37,082 nucleotides of DNA from Spirochaetales bacterium (GTDB lineage Bacteria; Spirochaetota; Spirochaetia; Sphaerochaetales; Sphaerochaetaceae). The stretch is from assembly GCA_012514185.1 (NCBI GenBank), contig JAAZAT010000061.1:1-37082 (forward strand), read 5' to 3'. The notes under the pieces are model-generated. The model made no database searches. It worked only from the letters and a program-made list of their open reading frames with translations, and was not told where the DNA came from. Below, piece after piece: positions 16,216 through 24,696 of the stretch; within the stretch, counting starts at the first letter, position 1, and each line of letters starts with the position of its first letter. The position numbers and the translations under genes are program-made.

Positions 16216-18081
16216 ATGGCAACGATTCGACTGACAATGGCGCAAGCCCTGCTGCGCTTTTTGGACAACCAATACCTATGGTTCGATGGGGAGGAGACTA
16301 AATTCGTCGAAGGCGTCTTCGGCATCTTCGGCCACGGCTGTGTGGTAGGCATTGGGGAGGCACTTGCTGATGAGCAGAACAAGCTGCCCTTCTACCAGGC
16401 AAAGAACGAACAAGGAGCGGTCCATGCAGCCACTGCGTTCGCCAAGGAGCACAACAGGAGAAAAATCATGGCGGTAACCAGCTCCATCGGCCCTGGAGCG
16501 TCGAACATGGTCGTGGGTGCCGGTACGGCTACCGCAAACCACATTCCGGTGCTCCTGCTTCCCGGTGATGTCTTCGCTTCCCGCCAGCCCGACCCCGTAT
16601 TGCAGCAAATTGAGATTCCGACCGATTACTCCAACACTGCCAACGACGCATTCCGCTCGGTATCACGATACTGGGACCGGGTGAACCGTCCTGAACAGCT
16701 GATGAGCGCCCTGATCAATGCGATGCGGACCCTCACCGATCCCGCAGAAACTGGTGCAGTGACCATAGCCCTCCCCCAGGATGTCCAGGGCATGGCCTAT
16801 GACTACCCCCTCGAGTTCTTTGCCAAGCGGGTGCACTATGTTGAACGAAGAATCCCAACCCCCTTCCAGCTCGACCGGCTTGCCAAGCTGATCGCCAAGG
16901 CAGAAAAACCCTTGGTCATCTGCGGCGGCGGTGTACGATACAGCGAAGCCGGGGATGCGTTGGCCGCTTTCTGTGAACGGTTTGCCATCCCCTTCGCCGA
17001 AACCCAGGCCGGCAAAGGGACAGTCCTTTGGGACAACCCATACAACCTCTCGGGTATCGGGACCACCGGCAGCCAGGCGGCGAACCGCTTGGCCAAGCAG
17101 AGTGACCTGGTCATCGGGGTGGGAACCCGTTTTGGTGACTTCACCACCTGTTCGAAGTGGCTCTTCCAGAACCCGGCCTGCGAGTTTATCTCGATCAACG
17201 TTGCGTCCTTCGATGCCTATAAGCTCAACAGCCTTCCCATCGTCGCCGATGCCAAACTCACCTTGGAAGCTTTGCTCTCTCAGCCTCAGCTCTCCGGCTA
17301 CAAGAGTGGTTGGGGCGAGACGATTGAGACGGAACGAAACCTGTGGAAAGAAGAGGTCGACCGGCTCTATCAAGAAGTTGTTCCCTCTTCGCTCTCCCAG
17401 GCACGCGTGCTCGGCGAACTCAACGACCGCCTGCTTCCACCCTCGGCCATCGTGGTTTCAGGCTCCGGCTCGATTCCCAGCGACATGCAAAGGGTATGGA
17501 GAACCCGGGTGCGGGGAACCTATCACATGGAGTATGCATTCTCCTGCATGGGCTACGAGGTGGCGGCGGCTCTCGGAACCAAGATTGCCCACCCTGACCG
17601 TGAAGTAGTGACCATCATCGGCGATGGCGCCTACACCATGCTGCACACCGAGCTGCTCACCTCCATCCAGGAAGGCAGGAAGATCATCGTAGTGGTGTTG
17701 GACAATGCCGGTTTTCACTGCATCGACAACCTGCAAAACAGCCAGGGCATCGTCCATTACGGCAATGAGTGGAGGCGGCGCGAGAAGGAGACCGGCCGTT
17801 TGACCGGGTCCTCACTGTCGGTCGACTACGCCCTCAATGCACAGAGCTGGGGTGCGGTGGGCCTGAGAGCGGATACCATCGAGGAGTTGGAACAAGCTGT
17901 GAAGCAGGCTCTGGCCGAGAAGGTCTCGACACTTATCCACTGCCACGTGGCTCCCAAATCCATGACCAAGGGGTACGACTCCTGGTGGCGGGTGGGGACT
18001 GCAGAAGTTTCAAACAACCCCAAGGTGGTTGAAGCCTGGACCGAATTGCAATCAGAGATTGCAAAGGTACGACAATTCTAA
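16216..18081 (+). CDS. iolD: 3D-(3,5/4)-trihydroxycyclohexane-1,2-dione hydrolase
   Basis: A 621-residue thiamine-diphosphate enzyme, close in length to Bacillus IolD (about 637). It cleaves the cyclic diketone of the inositol pathway to open-chain 5-deoxyglucuronate. IolD-specific features include [31 protein letters not shown] and the activating Glu65 in [10 protein letters not shown]. The TPP motif is GDG (469-471) with Asn497 in [13 protein letters not shown] 16216 is preferred to ATG 16210 because the AAGGAG site abuts the latter. It lies between iolG and iolE, so the first three steps are encoded together. Assignment is firm and anchors the operon to inositol. Confidence 0.93.
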   Translation: MATIRLTMAQALLRFLDNQYLWFDGEETKFVEGVFGIFGHGCVVGIGEALADEQNKLPFYQAKNEQGAVHAATAFAKEHNRRKIMAVTSSIGPGASNMVVGAGTATANHIPVLLLPGDVFASRQPDPVLQQIEIPTDYSNTANDAFRSVSRYWDRVNRPEQLMSALINAMRTLTDPAETGAVTIALPQDVQGMAYDYPLEFFAKRVHYVERRIPTPFQLDRLAKLIAKAEKPLVICGGGVRYSEAGDALAAFCERFAIPFAETQAGKGTVLWDNPYNLSGIGTTGSQAANRLAKQSDLVIGVGTRFGDFTTCSKWLFQNPACEFISINVASFDAYKLNSLPIVADAKLTLEALLSQPQLSGYKSGWGETIETERNLWKEEVDRLYQEVVPSSLSQARVLGELNDRLLPPSAIVVSGSGSIPSDMQRVWRTRVRGTYHMEYAFSCMGYEVAAALGTKIAHPDREVVTIIGDGAYTMLHTELLTSIQEGRKIIVVVLDNAGFHCIDNLQNSQGIVHYGNEWRRREKETGRLTGSSLSVDYALNAQSWGAVGLRADTIEELEQAVKQALAEKVSTLIHCHVAPKSMTKGYDSWWRVGTAEVSNNPKVVEAWTELQSEIAKVRQF

Positions 18082-18094
18082 AAAGGAACAGAGT

Positions 18095-18988
18095 ATGAGC
18101 AAAGAAACCATAAAACTTGCAATCGCCCCGATAGGATGGACCAATGACGACCTTCCCCAGCTCGGAGGCGATATCACTTTTGAACAATGCGTCAGCGAGA
18201 TGGCCCTTGCCGGATTTACCGGCAGTGAAGTGGGCAATAAATACCCCAAGGACACCGAGGTGCTCAAGAAGGCACTGAAGCTCAGGGGCCTTCAGATTTG
18301 CAACGCCTGGTTCAGCACGTATCTGACCACCCAAAGCTACGATCAAGTGGAGAAAGCGTTTGTACAGCACTGCACCTTCCTCAAGACCATGGGGGCGACC
18401 ATCGTTGGTGTTGCCGAACAGGGCAACTCCATCCAAGGCCGACAAGACCTGCCGGTGTTCGATGCAAAGCCGGTCAATACAGAGGCAGAGTGGAAACTTC
18501 TGACCGAAGGGCTGAACAAGCTCGGCAAAAAGGCCAAGGAGATGGGAATGCAGCTCACCTACCACCACCACATGGGAACCGGGGTGCAGACCAGAGGTGA
18601 AATCGACCGCCTTATGGAACAAACCGACCCTGATCTGGTGGGCCTGCTCTATGACAGCGGCCACCTGGTATTCAGCGGAGAGGATCCGATGGAGGTGCTG
18701 ACCAAGTGGATGGGCCGCATCCGTCACGTACACCTCAAGGATGTGCGCGCCGACAAGCGCAAGATGGCCATCGAGCAGAAGTGGTCATTTCTGAAGGGAG
18801 TCCTGGAGGGTGTGTTTACCGTTCCCGGCGATGGTTGCATCGACTTCAAACCGATTCTCGATGAACTGATCAAAGCCGGGTACAAAGGCTGGTGGGTGGT
18901 TGAAGCCGAGCAGGACCCTGCAAAAGCCAACCCCCTCGAGTATGCAATGAAGGCACGGGCCTATATCCGAAATACTGCGGGAATCTAA
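18095..18988 (+). CDS. iolE: Inosose dehydratase
   Basis: A 297-residue TIM-barrel protein of the sugar phosphate isomerase/epimerase (AP endonuclease 2-like) superfamily. IolE signatures are strong: [19 protein letters not shown] at the start, [14 protein letters not shown], and late metal ligands in [18 protein letters not shown] and [12 protein letters not shown]. It should dehydrate scyllo-inosose to the cyclohexane-1,2-dione that IolD cleaves. AAGGAA lies 6-7 bases before the ATG; an upstream frame extension into iolD was discarded. The next gene starts 11 bases downstream. Confidence 0.93.
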   Translation: MSKETIKLAIAPIGWTNDDLPQLGGDITFEQCVSEMALAGFTGSEVGNKYPKDTEVLKKALKLRGLQICNAWFSTYLTTQSYDQVEKAFVQHCTFLKTMGATIVGVAEQGNSIQGRQDLPVFDAKPVNTEAEWKLLTEGLNKLGKKAKEMGMQLTYHHHMGTGVQTRGEIDRLMEQTDPDLVGLLYDSGHLVFSGEDPMEVLTKWMGRIRHVHLKDVRADKRKMAIEQKWSFLKGVLEGVFTVPGDGCIDFKPILDELIKAGYKGWWVVEAEQDPAKANPLEYAMKARAYIRNTAGI

Positions 18989-18999
18989 GGAGAACCAAC

Positions 19000-20034
19000 A
19001 TGAACAAAATCAAAGTCGGCGTAGCCGGATACGGAGTAATTGGACAGCGTCTTGCTGACGGAGTCGCCCTGCAGGGTGACATGGAACTGATCGGGGTTGC
19101 CGATGTCGCCCCAACACTCAGTGTACGGGCCTTGAAGGAAAAGGGCATGCCCTACAAGTTCTTTACCGCCGCGCCGGACAACACTGCAGCCCTTGAGGCC
19201 GTGGGGATTCCCATCAGCGGCACGCTTGAGGACCTGGTGAAGCAGGTGGACATCATGCTCGATGCCACCAGTGCCGGGGTTGGACTGAAGAACAAGGAAA
19301 TCTATAAGAAGTACGGAAAAAAGGCCATTTTCCAAGGCGGGGAGAAGAACGCAATCGCCGATGTATTCTTCCACGGCTATGCCAACTACGAGAAAGGTCT
19401 GGGTGTCGACTACTTGAAACTCACCAGCTGCAATACCACCGGTCTCATTCGTGCAGTGGACTGCATCGATCGTGAAGTCGGGGTGGAAAAGGTTGCCATC
19501 ACCATCATCCGCCGCGTAGCCGACCCCGGCGACTATCACCGCGGCCTGACCAATGCCCTGCAGATCGACAAGGCTCCCAGCCACCAGGCTGTCGACTTGA
19601 TGACCATCATGCCGCATGTTGAGGCTACCGGCATCCTCGTGCACACCCCGGTAACCCATGGGCATATCATCACCGTCGTCATGACACCTAAAAAGGACAT
19701 CTCGGTTGACCAAGCCATCGCCATATTCGAGAAGCATCCCAGGATTCGGGTGGTCTCCATCGATGAGGGCTTCTTGGGCAACGCGAGCCTCTTTCGGTAT
19801 GCCCGCGACCTCGGCAACCCCCGCGGGGACATGTATGAGATCGCCCTGTGGAAGGACTCGGTGGTCAAGAGCGGCAGGGACCTGATGTTCGCCATCAACA
19901 TCCCCCAAGAGTCGGTGGTGATCCCTGAGAACATCGATGCCGTACGCGCTGCCATGCAGATGCAAAAGGACCGGACGAGCGGGACCGAGGCAACCAACAC
20001 CTATCTGGGGATTGGAACATGGAAGAAACAGTAA
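19000..20034 (+). CDS. Type II (archaeal-type) glyceraldehyde-3-phosphate dehydrogenase homologue
   Basis: A 344-residue phosphorylating-aldehyde-dehydrogenase homologue. The Rossmann motif VGVAGYGVIGQRLADGV is archaeal-GAPDH-like, and the thiol site is SCNTTGL with Cys144. Arg171-Arg172 and Asp175 (RRVADPGD) and His195 in PSHQ match the phosphate-binding and acid-base positions of the family; the C terminus, ESVVIPENIDAVRAAM, is also canonical. Two differences stand out: the loop normally read as GPxNAxxP is GLTNALQID, and Asp35 (GVAD) replaces the basic residue that favours NADP, suggesting NAD. Bacterial glycolytic GAPDH is type I, so this is a second, specialised enzyme. In this operon I infer that it converts the aldehyde of 5-deoxyglucuronate to an acyl phosphate. 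AAGGAG precedes the ATG. Confidence 0.88.
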   Translation: MNKIKVGVAGYGVIGQRLADGVALQGDMELIGVADVAPTLSVRALKEKGMPYKFFTAAPDNTAALEAVGIPISGTLEDLVKQVDIMLDATSAGVGLKNKEIYKKYGKKAIFQGGEKNAIADVFFHGYANYEKGLGVDYLKLTSCNTTGLIRAVDCIDREVGVEKVAITIIRRVADPGDYHRGLTNALQIDKAPSHQAVDLMTIMPHVEATGILVHTPVTHGHIITVVMTPKKDISVDQAIAIFEKHPRIRVVSIDEGFLGNASLFRYARDLGNPRGDMYEIALWKDSVVKSGRDLMFAINIPQESVVIPENIDAVRAAMQMQKDRTSGTEATNTYLGIGTWKKQ

Positions 20035-20036
20035 AC

Positions 20037-21302
20037 ATGATCCGCATGAGAAGCCTCGATGATGTTGAGCTGAAGGGAAAATTCGTACTGTTCCGCCCTG
20101 ACATCAACAGCCCCATCGATCAGGCAACCAAGAAAATCATCAATACAAACCGCCTTGAAAAGGCAGCGCCCACCCTCACGCATTTGCTTGAGGGAGGGGC
20201 AAAGGTAGCCATCATCGCCCACCAAGGCGATACCTTGGACTACCAGAACCTCATTCCGCTCTCCGAGCATGCACGCATCCTTTCAGACCTGAGTGGGTAT
20301 CCAGTCAGGTATTTGGATGATGTATGCGGTCCGGCGGCTATCGAGGCGGTCAAGACGTTGAAGGAAGGCGAAGCGGTGCTTCTGGGAAACCTTCGGTATC
20401 TGAGTGAGGAAATCACCGCCTTCGAGAAGGAAGTGAAGCTGACACCACAAGAGATGCAGAACACCTATCTGGTGCGCTCGCTCGCCCCCCTCTTTGACCT
20501 CTATGTCAACGACGCCTTTGCCGCCGCCCATCGAAGCAGCCCTTCCATGGTTGCATTCCAGGAAGTGCTGCCTACTGCAGGCGGCAGACAGCTGGTGGCC
20601 GAGTACACCGCCCTCTCCAACGTTGCGTCACATCCCATCCATCCCTGCATCTTTGTTCTTGGCGGGGGAAAAATCAGCGATGCCTTTGGCATGATGAAGC
20701 ATGTCTTGGCCAACAATACCGCCGATAAGATCCTGTGCGGCGGCATCACAGCCTTGGTCATGCTGCTCGCTCAAAACAAGGAGCTTGGGCAGAAAACCAG
20801 GACATTCCTCCAGGACCGCGATCTGACACACTTCATCGATGAGGCCCGGGAGCTGCTCACCATATGGCCCGACCGTTTTGTCACCCCCATCGACCTTGCC
20901 TACGAGCAGGACGGTGAGCGCCTTGAGGTTGATGTATCGGACATTGTCGGTAGTGCTGAACTGCAGGCAAAACTCTTCCCCGACCTGGGCAGCAAGAGTA
21001 TCGAGCTGTACAAGACAGAGATTGCCAAGGCGGGCTCGGTCTTTGTTAACGGGCCGGCCGGCGTCTACGAGGACGGCAGGTGGGAGAAAGCAACCAAGGA
21101 GATTTGGAATGCAATCGCAGCATGCAAAGGCTACACCGTCATCGGCGGCGGCGACACCATCACAGCAGCCACCAAGTTCACCAATCTTGAGGATTACTCC
21201 TATGTCTGCACCGCAGGAGGCGCAATGGTGCGCTTCCTTTCTGGGAAGAAACTTCCCCTCATCCAGGCAATGGAGAAGGCTTGGGAGCGAGACAAGGAGT
21301 AA
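20037..21302 (+). CDS. Archaeal-type phosphoglycerate kinase homologue
   Basis: A 421-residue two-domain kinase fold that looks archaeal rather than bacterial: LFRPDINSPID near the N terminus, YVNDAFAAAHRSSPSMV, VLGGGKISDAFGMMKHVL, and the nucleotide-site GPAGVYED with GGGDT. Key residues Arg20, Asp22, Asn24, His62, Arg120 and Arg166 are kept. The conserved Arg of the 3-phosphate patch (SHLGRP in bacteria, AHQSRP in archaea) is Asp65 here (AHQGDTLD), a charge reversal. So phosphoryl transfer from an acyl phosphate to ADP should work, but 3-phosphoglycerate is an unlikely ligand. Start at ATG 20037 is chosen by family alignment; an in-frame ATG at 20019 overlaps the previous gene. larA-like follows at +3. 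Confidence 0.88.
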   Translation: MIRMRSLDDVELKGKFVLFRPDINSPIDQATKKIINTNRLEKAAPTLTHLLEGGAKVAIIAHQGDTLDYQNLIPLSEHARILSDLSGYPVRYLDDVCGPAAIEAVKTLKEGEAVLLGNLRYLSEEITAFEKEVKLTPQEMQNTYLVRSLAPLFDLYVNDAFAAAHRSSPSMVAFQEVLPTAGGRQLVAEYTALSNVASHPIHPCIFVLGGGKISDAFGMMKHVLANNTADKILCGGITALVMLLAQNKELGQKTRTFLQDRDLTHFIDEARELLTIWPDRFVTPIDLAYEQDGERLEVDVSDIVGSAELQAKLFPDLGSKSIELYKTEIAKAGSVFVNGPAGVYEDGRWEKATKEIWNAIAACKGYTVIGGGDTITAATKFTNLEDYSYVCTAGGAMVRFLSGKKLPLIQAMEKAWERDKE

Positions 21303-21305
21303 GCC

Positions 21306-22562
21306 ATGCAGGTGAGCATCCCGTACAACAAGAATGAGCAGGTACTGCTGGGCATCGACAATGAGCTGTTGCTCGGCATCTACGAGCCCAATGCAATTCC
21401 CTCCCTTGGCCCTCAAGAGGCCTTGCTCCAAGAGCTGGGAGACAAACTAGAGGCCTTCTTGGGAAGTGCATCAAGCGTTCTGGTAATTATCAACGATGCC
21501 ACCCGCCCCACCCCTACCCGCGCCATGCTCAGTGCACTAGTACCCTGTTTTGAGAAAGCAGGCATCAGTGATGACAATCTGTTGCTTCTGGTTGCAACCG
21601 GAGCCCACCGTCCGGTGAAGCAGGATGAACTTGATCAACTGCTCGGCCCTTTCAAACAGCGGCTTTCGCCCAGATTGGTCAGTCATGAAGCAAAGGATGA
21701 GAAGAGCCTGGCAAGGATCGGGGTGACACGCAACGGAACCCCGATCCTGCTGAACAAGCTGCTCTTTGCCTATGACCGCATCGTTGTGACCGGCAGTGTC
21801 GAACCCCACTACTTTGCAGGCTTCACCGGAGGTCGGAAAGCCTTCCTCCCGGGCATCGCCGGCTACGAGACCATTGTGGCGAACCACAAACTCGCCGTCA
21901 GTGATGAGGCCCGCTCCTTAGCGCTCGAAGGCAATCCGGTCCACGAGGATATGATGGATGCACTCTGTCATATCAAGGCTCCCGTATTCTCACTGATGAC
22001 CGTCTTGGACAAGGAGCAGAATGTAGTTGCGGCAACCGGCGGAGACATCATCGAAAGCTTTGAGAAAGCGGTGGCGATTGCAAGGAAGGTATTCTGCGTA
22101 CCGATTCCCCAAAAGGCCGATATCGTGGTCTCAATTGCCAAGTTCCCTATGGATATCAATCTCTATCAGTCTCAGAAGGCCATCGACAACGGCGCTCTTG
22201 CCGTCAAGGACGGAGGTACGCTGATTCTGGTCTCTGCATGCAGGGAAGGGATTGGCGACCAAGAGTTCGCCGACCTGCTGGACTCTTGCAGTTCTCCTGA
22301 TGAAGCCTTGCAAGTAATCGACAAGACCTACAAGCTCGGCTATCACAAGGCAGCAAAAATGGCATCGGTCTGCAAACGCATGAAGGTATTGGCATATACC
22401 ACATTGGCCGACCGTCAGGTCGCCTCCCTCTTTCTTGAGCCGGTGGCAGACCTGCAGGCAGCCTTGGATGGTGCGATTGCCGAAGCAAGGGCAAAAGGAA
22501 TAGAAAAACCTTCCGTCATCCTGCTCCCTGACGGTTGCGTTACCGTACCGACTCTGGAGTGA
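21306..22562 (+). CDS. LarA-family nickel-pincer alpha-hydroxyacid racemase/epimerase
   Basis: A 418-residue LarA (DUF2088) homologue. All characteristic active-site residues are found with the right spacing: Asp64 and Arg67 in NDATRPTP, His101-Arg102 in TGAHRP, His168 in VEPHYF, Lys178 in GGRKAF (the residue that carries the pincer nucleotide in lactate racemase) and His194 in VANHK. It should therefore interconvert the configuration of an alpha-hydroxy carboxylate using the nickel-pincer cofactor; LarB, LarC and LarE, needed to make that cofactor, are not in the window. In the operon I infer that it epimerises the hydroxy acid formed by the GAPDH/PGK homologues, not lactate. Its ribosome site AAGGAG lies in the end of the kinase gene. 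The last 23 bases overlap the convergent AraC gene. Confidence 0.9.
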   Translation: MQVSIPYNKNEQVLLGIDNELLLGIYEPNAIPSLGPQEALLQELGDKLEAFLGSASSVLVIINDATRPTPTRAMLSALVPCFEKAGISDDNLLLLVATGAHRPVKQDELDQLLGPFKQRLSPRLVSHEAKDEKSLARIGVTRNGTPILLNKLLFAYDRIVVTGSVEPHYFAGFTGGRKAFLPGIAGYETIVANHKLAVSDEARSLALEGNPVHEDMMDALCHIKAPVFSLMTVLDKEQNVVAATGGDIIESFEKAVAIARKVFCVPIPQKADIVVSIAKFPMDINLYQSQKAIDNGALAVKDGGTLILVSACREGIGDQEFADLLDSCSSPDEALQVIDKTYKLGYHKAAKMASVCKRMKVLAYTTLADRQVASLFLEPVADLQAALDGAIAEARAKGIEKPSVILLPDGCVTVPTLE

Positions 22563-23562
22563 GCAGTTCCTTCTTCTTTACCGCCCGGTATTCATCCTCG
22601 CTCTGCAACGCCTTTGAAGGCGTTGCATCGGTGTTGCGTTCAGGGTCCAGGGAACGAAGCAACTTCTCGGAACGGTGATCGCTGTTCTTGCGGAATTCAG
22701 AGGGTGTCACGCTGCAGAACTTGGAAAACACCCGGTTGAATTGACTGAACGAGGAGAATCCACACTGCTCGCAGATGTCCTTTATTTTCAAAGAAGAGTA
22801 AAGAAGCAACTGCTGTGCATTCTTCACCCTGATCTGCTGCAGATAGCTTACAAAGTTCAACCCTGTAACCCGCTTGAATTGGTGCGACAGATAAAACGAA
22901 CTGACCGTGAAATAGTCAGCGACATGTTGCAATCGCAGCTCCTCGGAGAAATGGGTGTGCAGATAGCTGGTCACCTCATAGATTTTCTGCGTGATGGAAT
23001 CAGTAATCTCTTGCTTGGTATAGGTATTTGCTTTCCTATTGATGAAAAGAAGCCACAACAGCTCGACAAACTTGTTGTGAATCATCAACTCATAGCCGAC
23101 CCTCAGCTCATTTCCCAGGATGTATATGGCATTGAACAAGTCCACAATCTTCATCTGGATCTCCAAGGGGAACCGAAAGATTGGAGGTTGCTGTTCAAAG
23201 ATGGTGAACAACCGCTTGAGCTGACGCTCCAAACCCGGCATCACATCGGGAAAACGAAAGGCCACGATGAGACGTGCCTTCGGATCCTCACCTTTCGGAT
23301 ACATGGTCATATGCAGGCATGAAGGCTTGAGCAAGACCAGGTCATACCGCTGCAAGCTGAAGTACTCCCCTTCAATAATATGGCTGGCATGGTCGTCGAC
23401 CAAGAAGAAGAGCTCATAAAAGTCATGGAAGTGCTGGAACTCCATATTCATGGAATCAGACCGCACCCCATAGTCGAATACATAGAACAACGGGCTTCTG
23501 TCATTGTTGACGGTAATTGAGAAATCTGGCCTGAATACCAATCGCTTATCCCATTGTTCCAT
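22540..23562 (-). CDS. AraC family regulator, paralogue A, last gene of system B operon
   Basis: A 340-residue regulator with a cupin sensor (MNMEFQHFHDFYELFFLVDD, then IIEGEYFSLQRYDLVLLKP) and a C-terminal double helix-turn-helix (ICEQCGFSSFSQFNRVFSKF). It is a close paralogue of the protein at 33640-34635: long identical stretches such as IIEGEYFSLQR, TDSITQKIYE and CGFSSFSQFNRVF, and both carry a charged C-terminal tail beyond the DNA-binding domain containing DPERN. It lies 42 bases downstream of the GH105 gene and is probably co-transcribed with it. No clear ribosome site is seen before ATG 23562, but the paralogue has the same N-terminal length. A perfect 9-bp inverted repeat lies in its 3' coding region. 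Confidence 0.9.
   Translation of the reverse strand: MEQWDKRLVFRPDFSITVNNDRSPLFYVFDYGVRSDSMNMEFQHFHDFYELFFLVDDHASHIIEGEYFSLQRYDLVLLKPSCLHMTMYPKGEDPKARLIVAFRFPDVMPGLERQLKRLFTIFEQQPPIFRFPLEIQMKIVDLFNAIYILGNELRVGYELMIHNKFVELLWLLFINRKANTYTKQEITDSITQKIYEVTSYLHTHFSEELRLQHVADYFTVSSFYLSHQFKRVTGLNFVSYLQQIRVKNAQQLLLYSSLKIKDICEQCGFSSFSQFNRVFSKFCSVTPSEFRKNSDHRSEKLLRSLDPERNTDATPSKALQSEDEYRAVKKKELLTPESVR
22604..22627. other. Perfect inverted repeat downstream of the iol operon
   Basis: TGCAACGCC and GGCGTTGCA form a 9-bp stem around a 6-base loop, 41 bases past the larA-like stop and inside the convergent AraC coding region. No T-run follows in either direction, so factor-independent termination is unproven, but it could form the 3' end of the iol transcript. 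The AraC paralogue encodes different residues at this spot. Confidence 0.5.
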
Positions 23563-23604
23563 AAAGTGACGATACAGGGCATTCGACCGGTTTGCAAGGG
23601 TGGA

Positions 23605-24687
23605 TCACCCTTGTATTTCCATCAGGAACAGCATTGCAAGTGCTTGCCCGTAAGGCATCGGCCTGAGCGGTATTTCCTTGTAGAAATTCTTGCTCTCCCG
23701 TCCCATGGGCGTCCCATAGGAGACCTGCTGAACCACTCCGTTCTCGTCCACAACAGCAAGCAGTGCTTGCAATGCCTTGTCCGAGATAGCACAGTATGAT
23801 CGGTCCAACAACCCCATGTTCACCGCCTTAAGGATTCCGTATCCGAACCCGCAGGTCGCACTGCTCTCCAAGTAGCTGGTCGGGTCGTCCAACACGGTAT
23901 GCCACATTCCGCTCTCATCCTGCAATGCAGAGAGGGCTTTGATCTGACGGACCAAGACAGTCTTCAGGTAACGGCTGACTGAGTCGGGGACCTCCACCAT
24001 TTCAAGGAATATCGGAATTGCGATGGTAACCCAGCAATTGCCCCTTCCCCAAAAAGCCTCACTGAAATGATGTCTTCCCTCGAACGTCCAGCCATGGTAC
24101 CAAAGCCCGCTCTTCACATCGCATAGATACTCGATATGCAGCAAAAATTGGTAGACGGCCTCATCGATATACTCCTGCCTGCCGAGAATCCGCCCCATAT
24201 TTGCGACCGCCAGGACAGTCATCATCAAGGTATCGTCCCAGAGCTCGCCGGGATTCTCATCATCGGTGGTACGATGCTGGAAGCCGCCTTCCTCCGTTCG
24301 GTCCAAACCACCTTTCATCACCCATTCAACCCATTCGATGGCTATATCCAGATACGCTTGCTTGTTTGTGTATTCAGCAAGAAAGGAGAGAGCCAGGATG
24401 GGAGCCATGGTATTGACGTTCTTGCCCGGCAGACCCTGCTCGATGCGCTGGTCATAGTACTGCGTCAGGATATCCAGGTAGCGCTTCTCCCCGGTCTTCT
24501 CGAACAACTTCCAGAGTCCGAAGAGCCCGACACCATGCGGCCACTCCCAAAATTGGTAGAGCTTGCGCTGTACATCATCAATTGCACCCGCCAATTTATG
24601 GGAGGCATAGTCAGGATCATCAGGTGCATAGAGCACCGGCAAAAACCCGGCAACCAACTTCTTCAAGGTCTCATCCACTTCTCGCAT
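23605..24687 (-). CDS. GH105 unsaturated uronyl hydrolase
   Basis: A 360-residue (alpha/alpha)6-barrel protein without signal peptide, matching the YteR/YesR-type GH105 family in length and motifs. The catalytic Asp is in GELWDDTLMM (151-152), with the aromatic and glycine loop WGRGNCW (213-219) and SYLESSATCGFGYGI later. Such enzymes hydrate and release a terminal delta-4,5-unsaturated uronic acid produced by a polysaccharide lyase, in the cytoplasm after import. It starts with GAGGAGA 5-6 bases upstream and follows the GH38 gene by 9 bases. The pairing with an alpha-mannosidase points to an uronyl-mannose substrate rather than rhamnogalacturonan (inference). Confidence 0.88.
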   Translation of the reverse strand: MREVDETLKKLVAGFLPVLYAPDDPDYASHKLAGAIDDVQRKLYQFWEWPHGVGLFGLWKLFEKTGEKRYLDILTQYYDQRIEQGLPGKNVNTMAPILALSFLAEYTNKQAYLDIAIEWVEWVMKGGLDRTEEGGFQHRTTDDENPGELWDDTLMMTVLAVANMGRILGRQEYIDEAVYQFLLHIEYLCDVKSGLWYHGWTFEGRHHFSEAFWGRGNCWVTIAIPIFLEMVEVPDSVSRYLKTVLVRQIKALSALQDESGMWHTVLDDPTSYLESSATCGFGYGILKAVNMGLLDRSYCAISDKALQALLAVVDENGVVQQVSYGTPMGRESKNFYKEIPLRPMPYGQALAMLFLMEIQG

Positions 24688-24696
24688 GACATCTCC

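Noticed and set aside
18985-19965. A 326-codon minus-strand frame opposite the GAPDH homologue
   Set aside because: It mirrors a gene with firm family motifs; the antisense translation is His- and Gly-rich without domain features.
19000-21302. GAPDH and PGK homologues as ordinary glycolytic genes
   Set aside because: Both are of the archaeal type, sit in an inositol operon under a LacI regulator, and the PGK homologue has lost a 3-phosphate-binding Arg.
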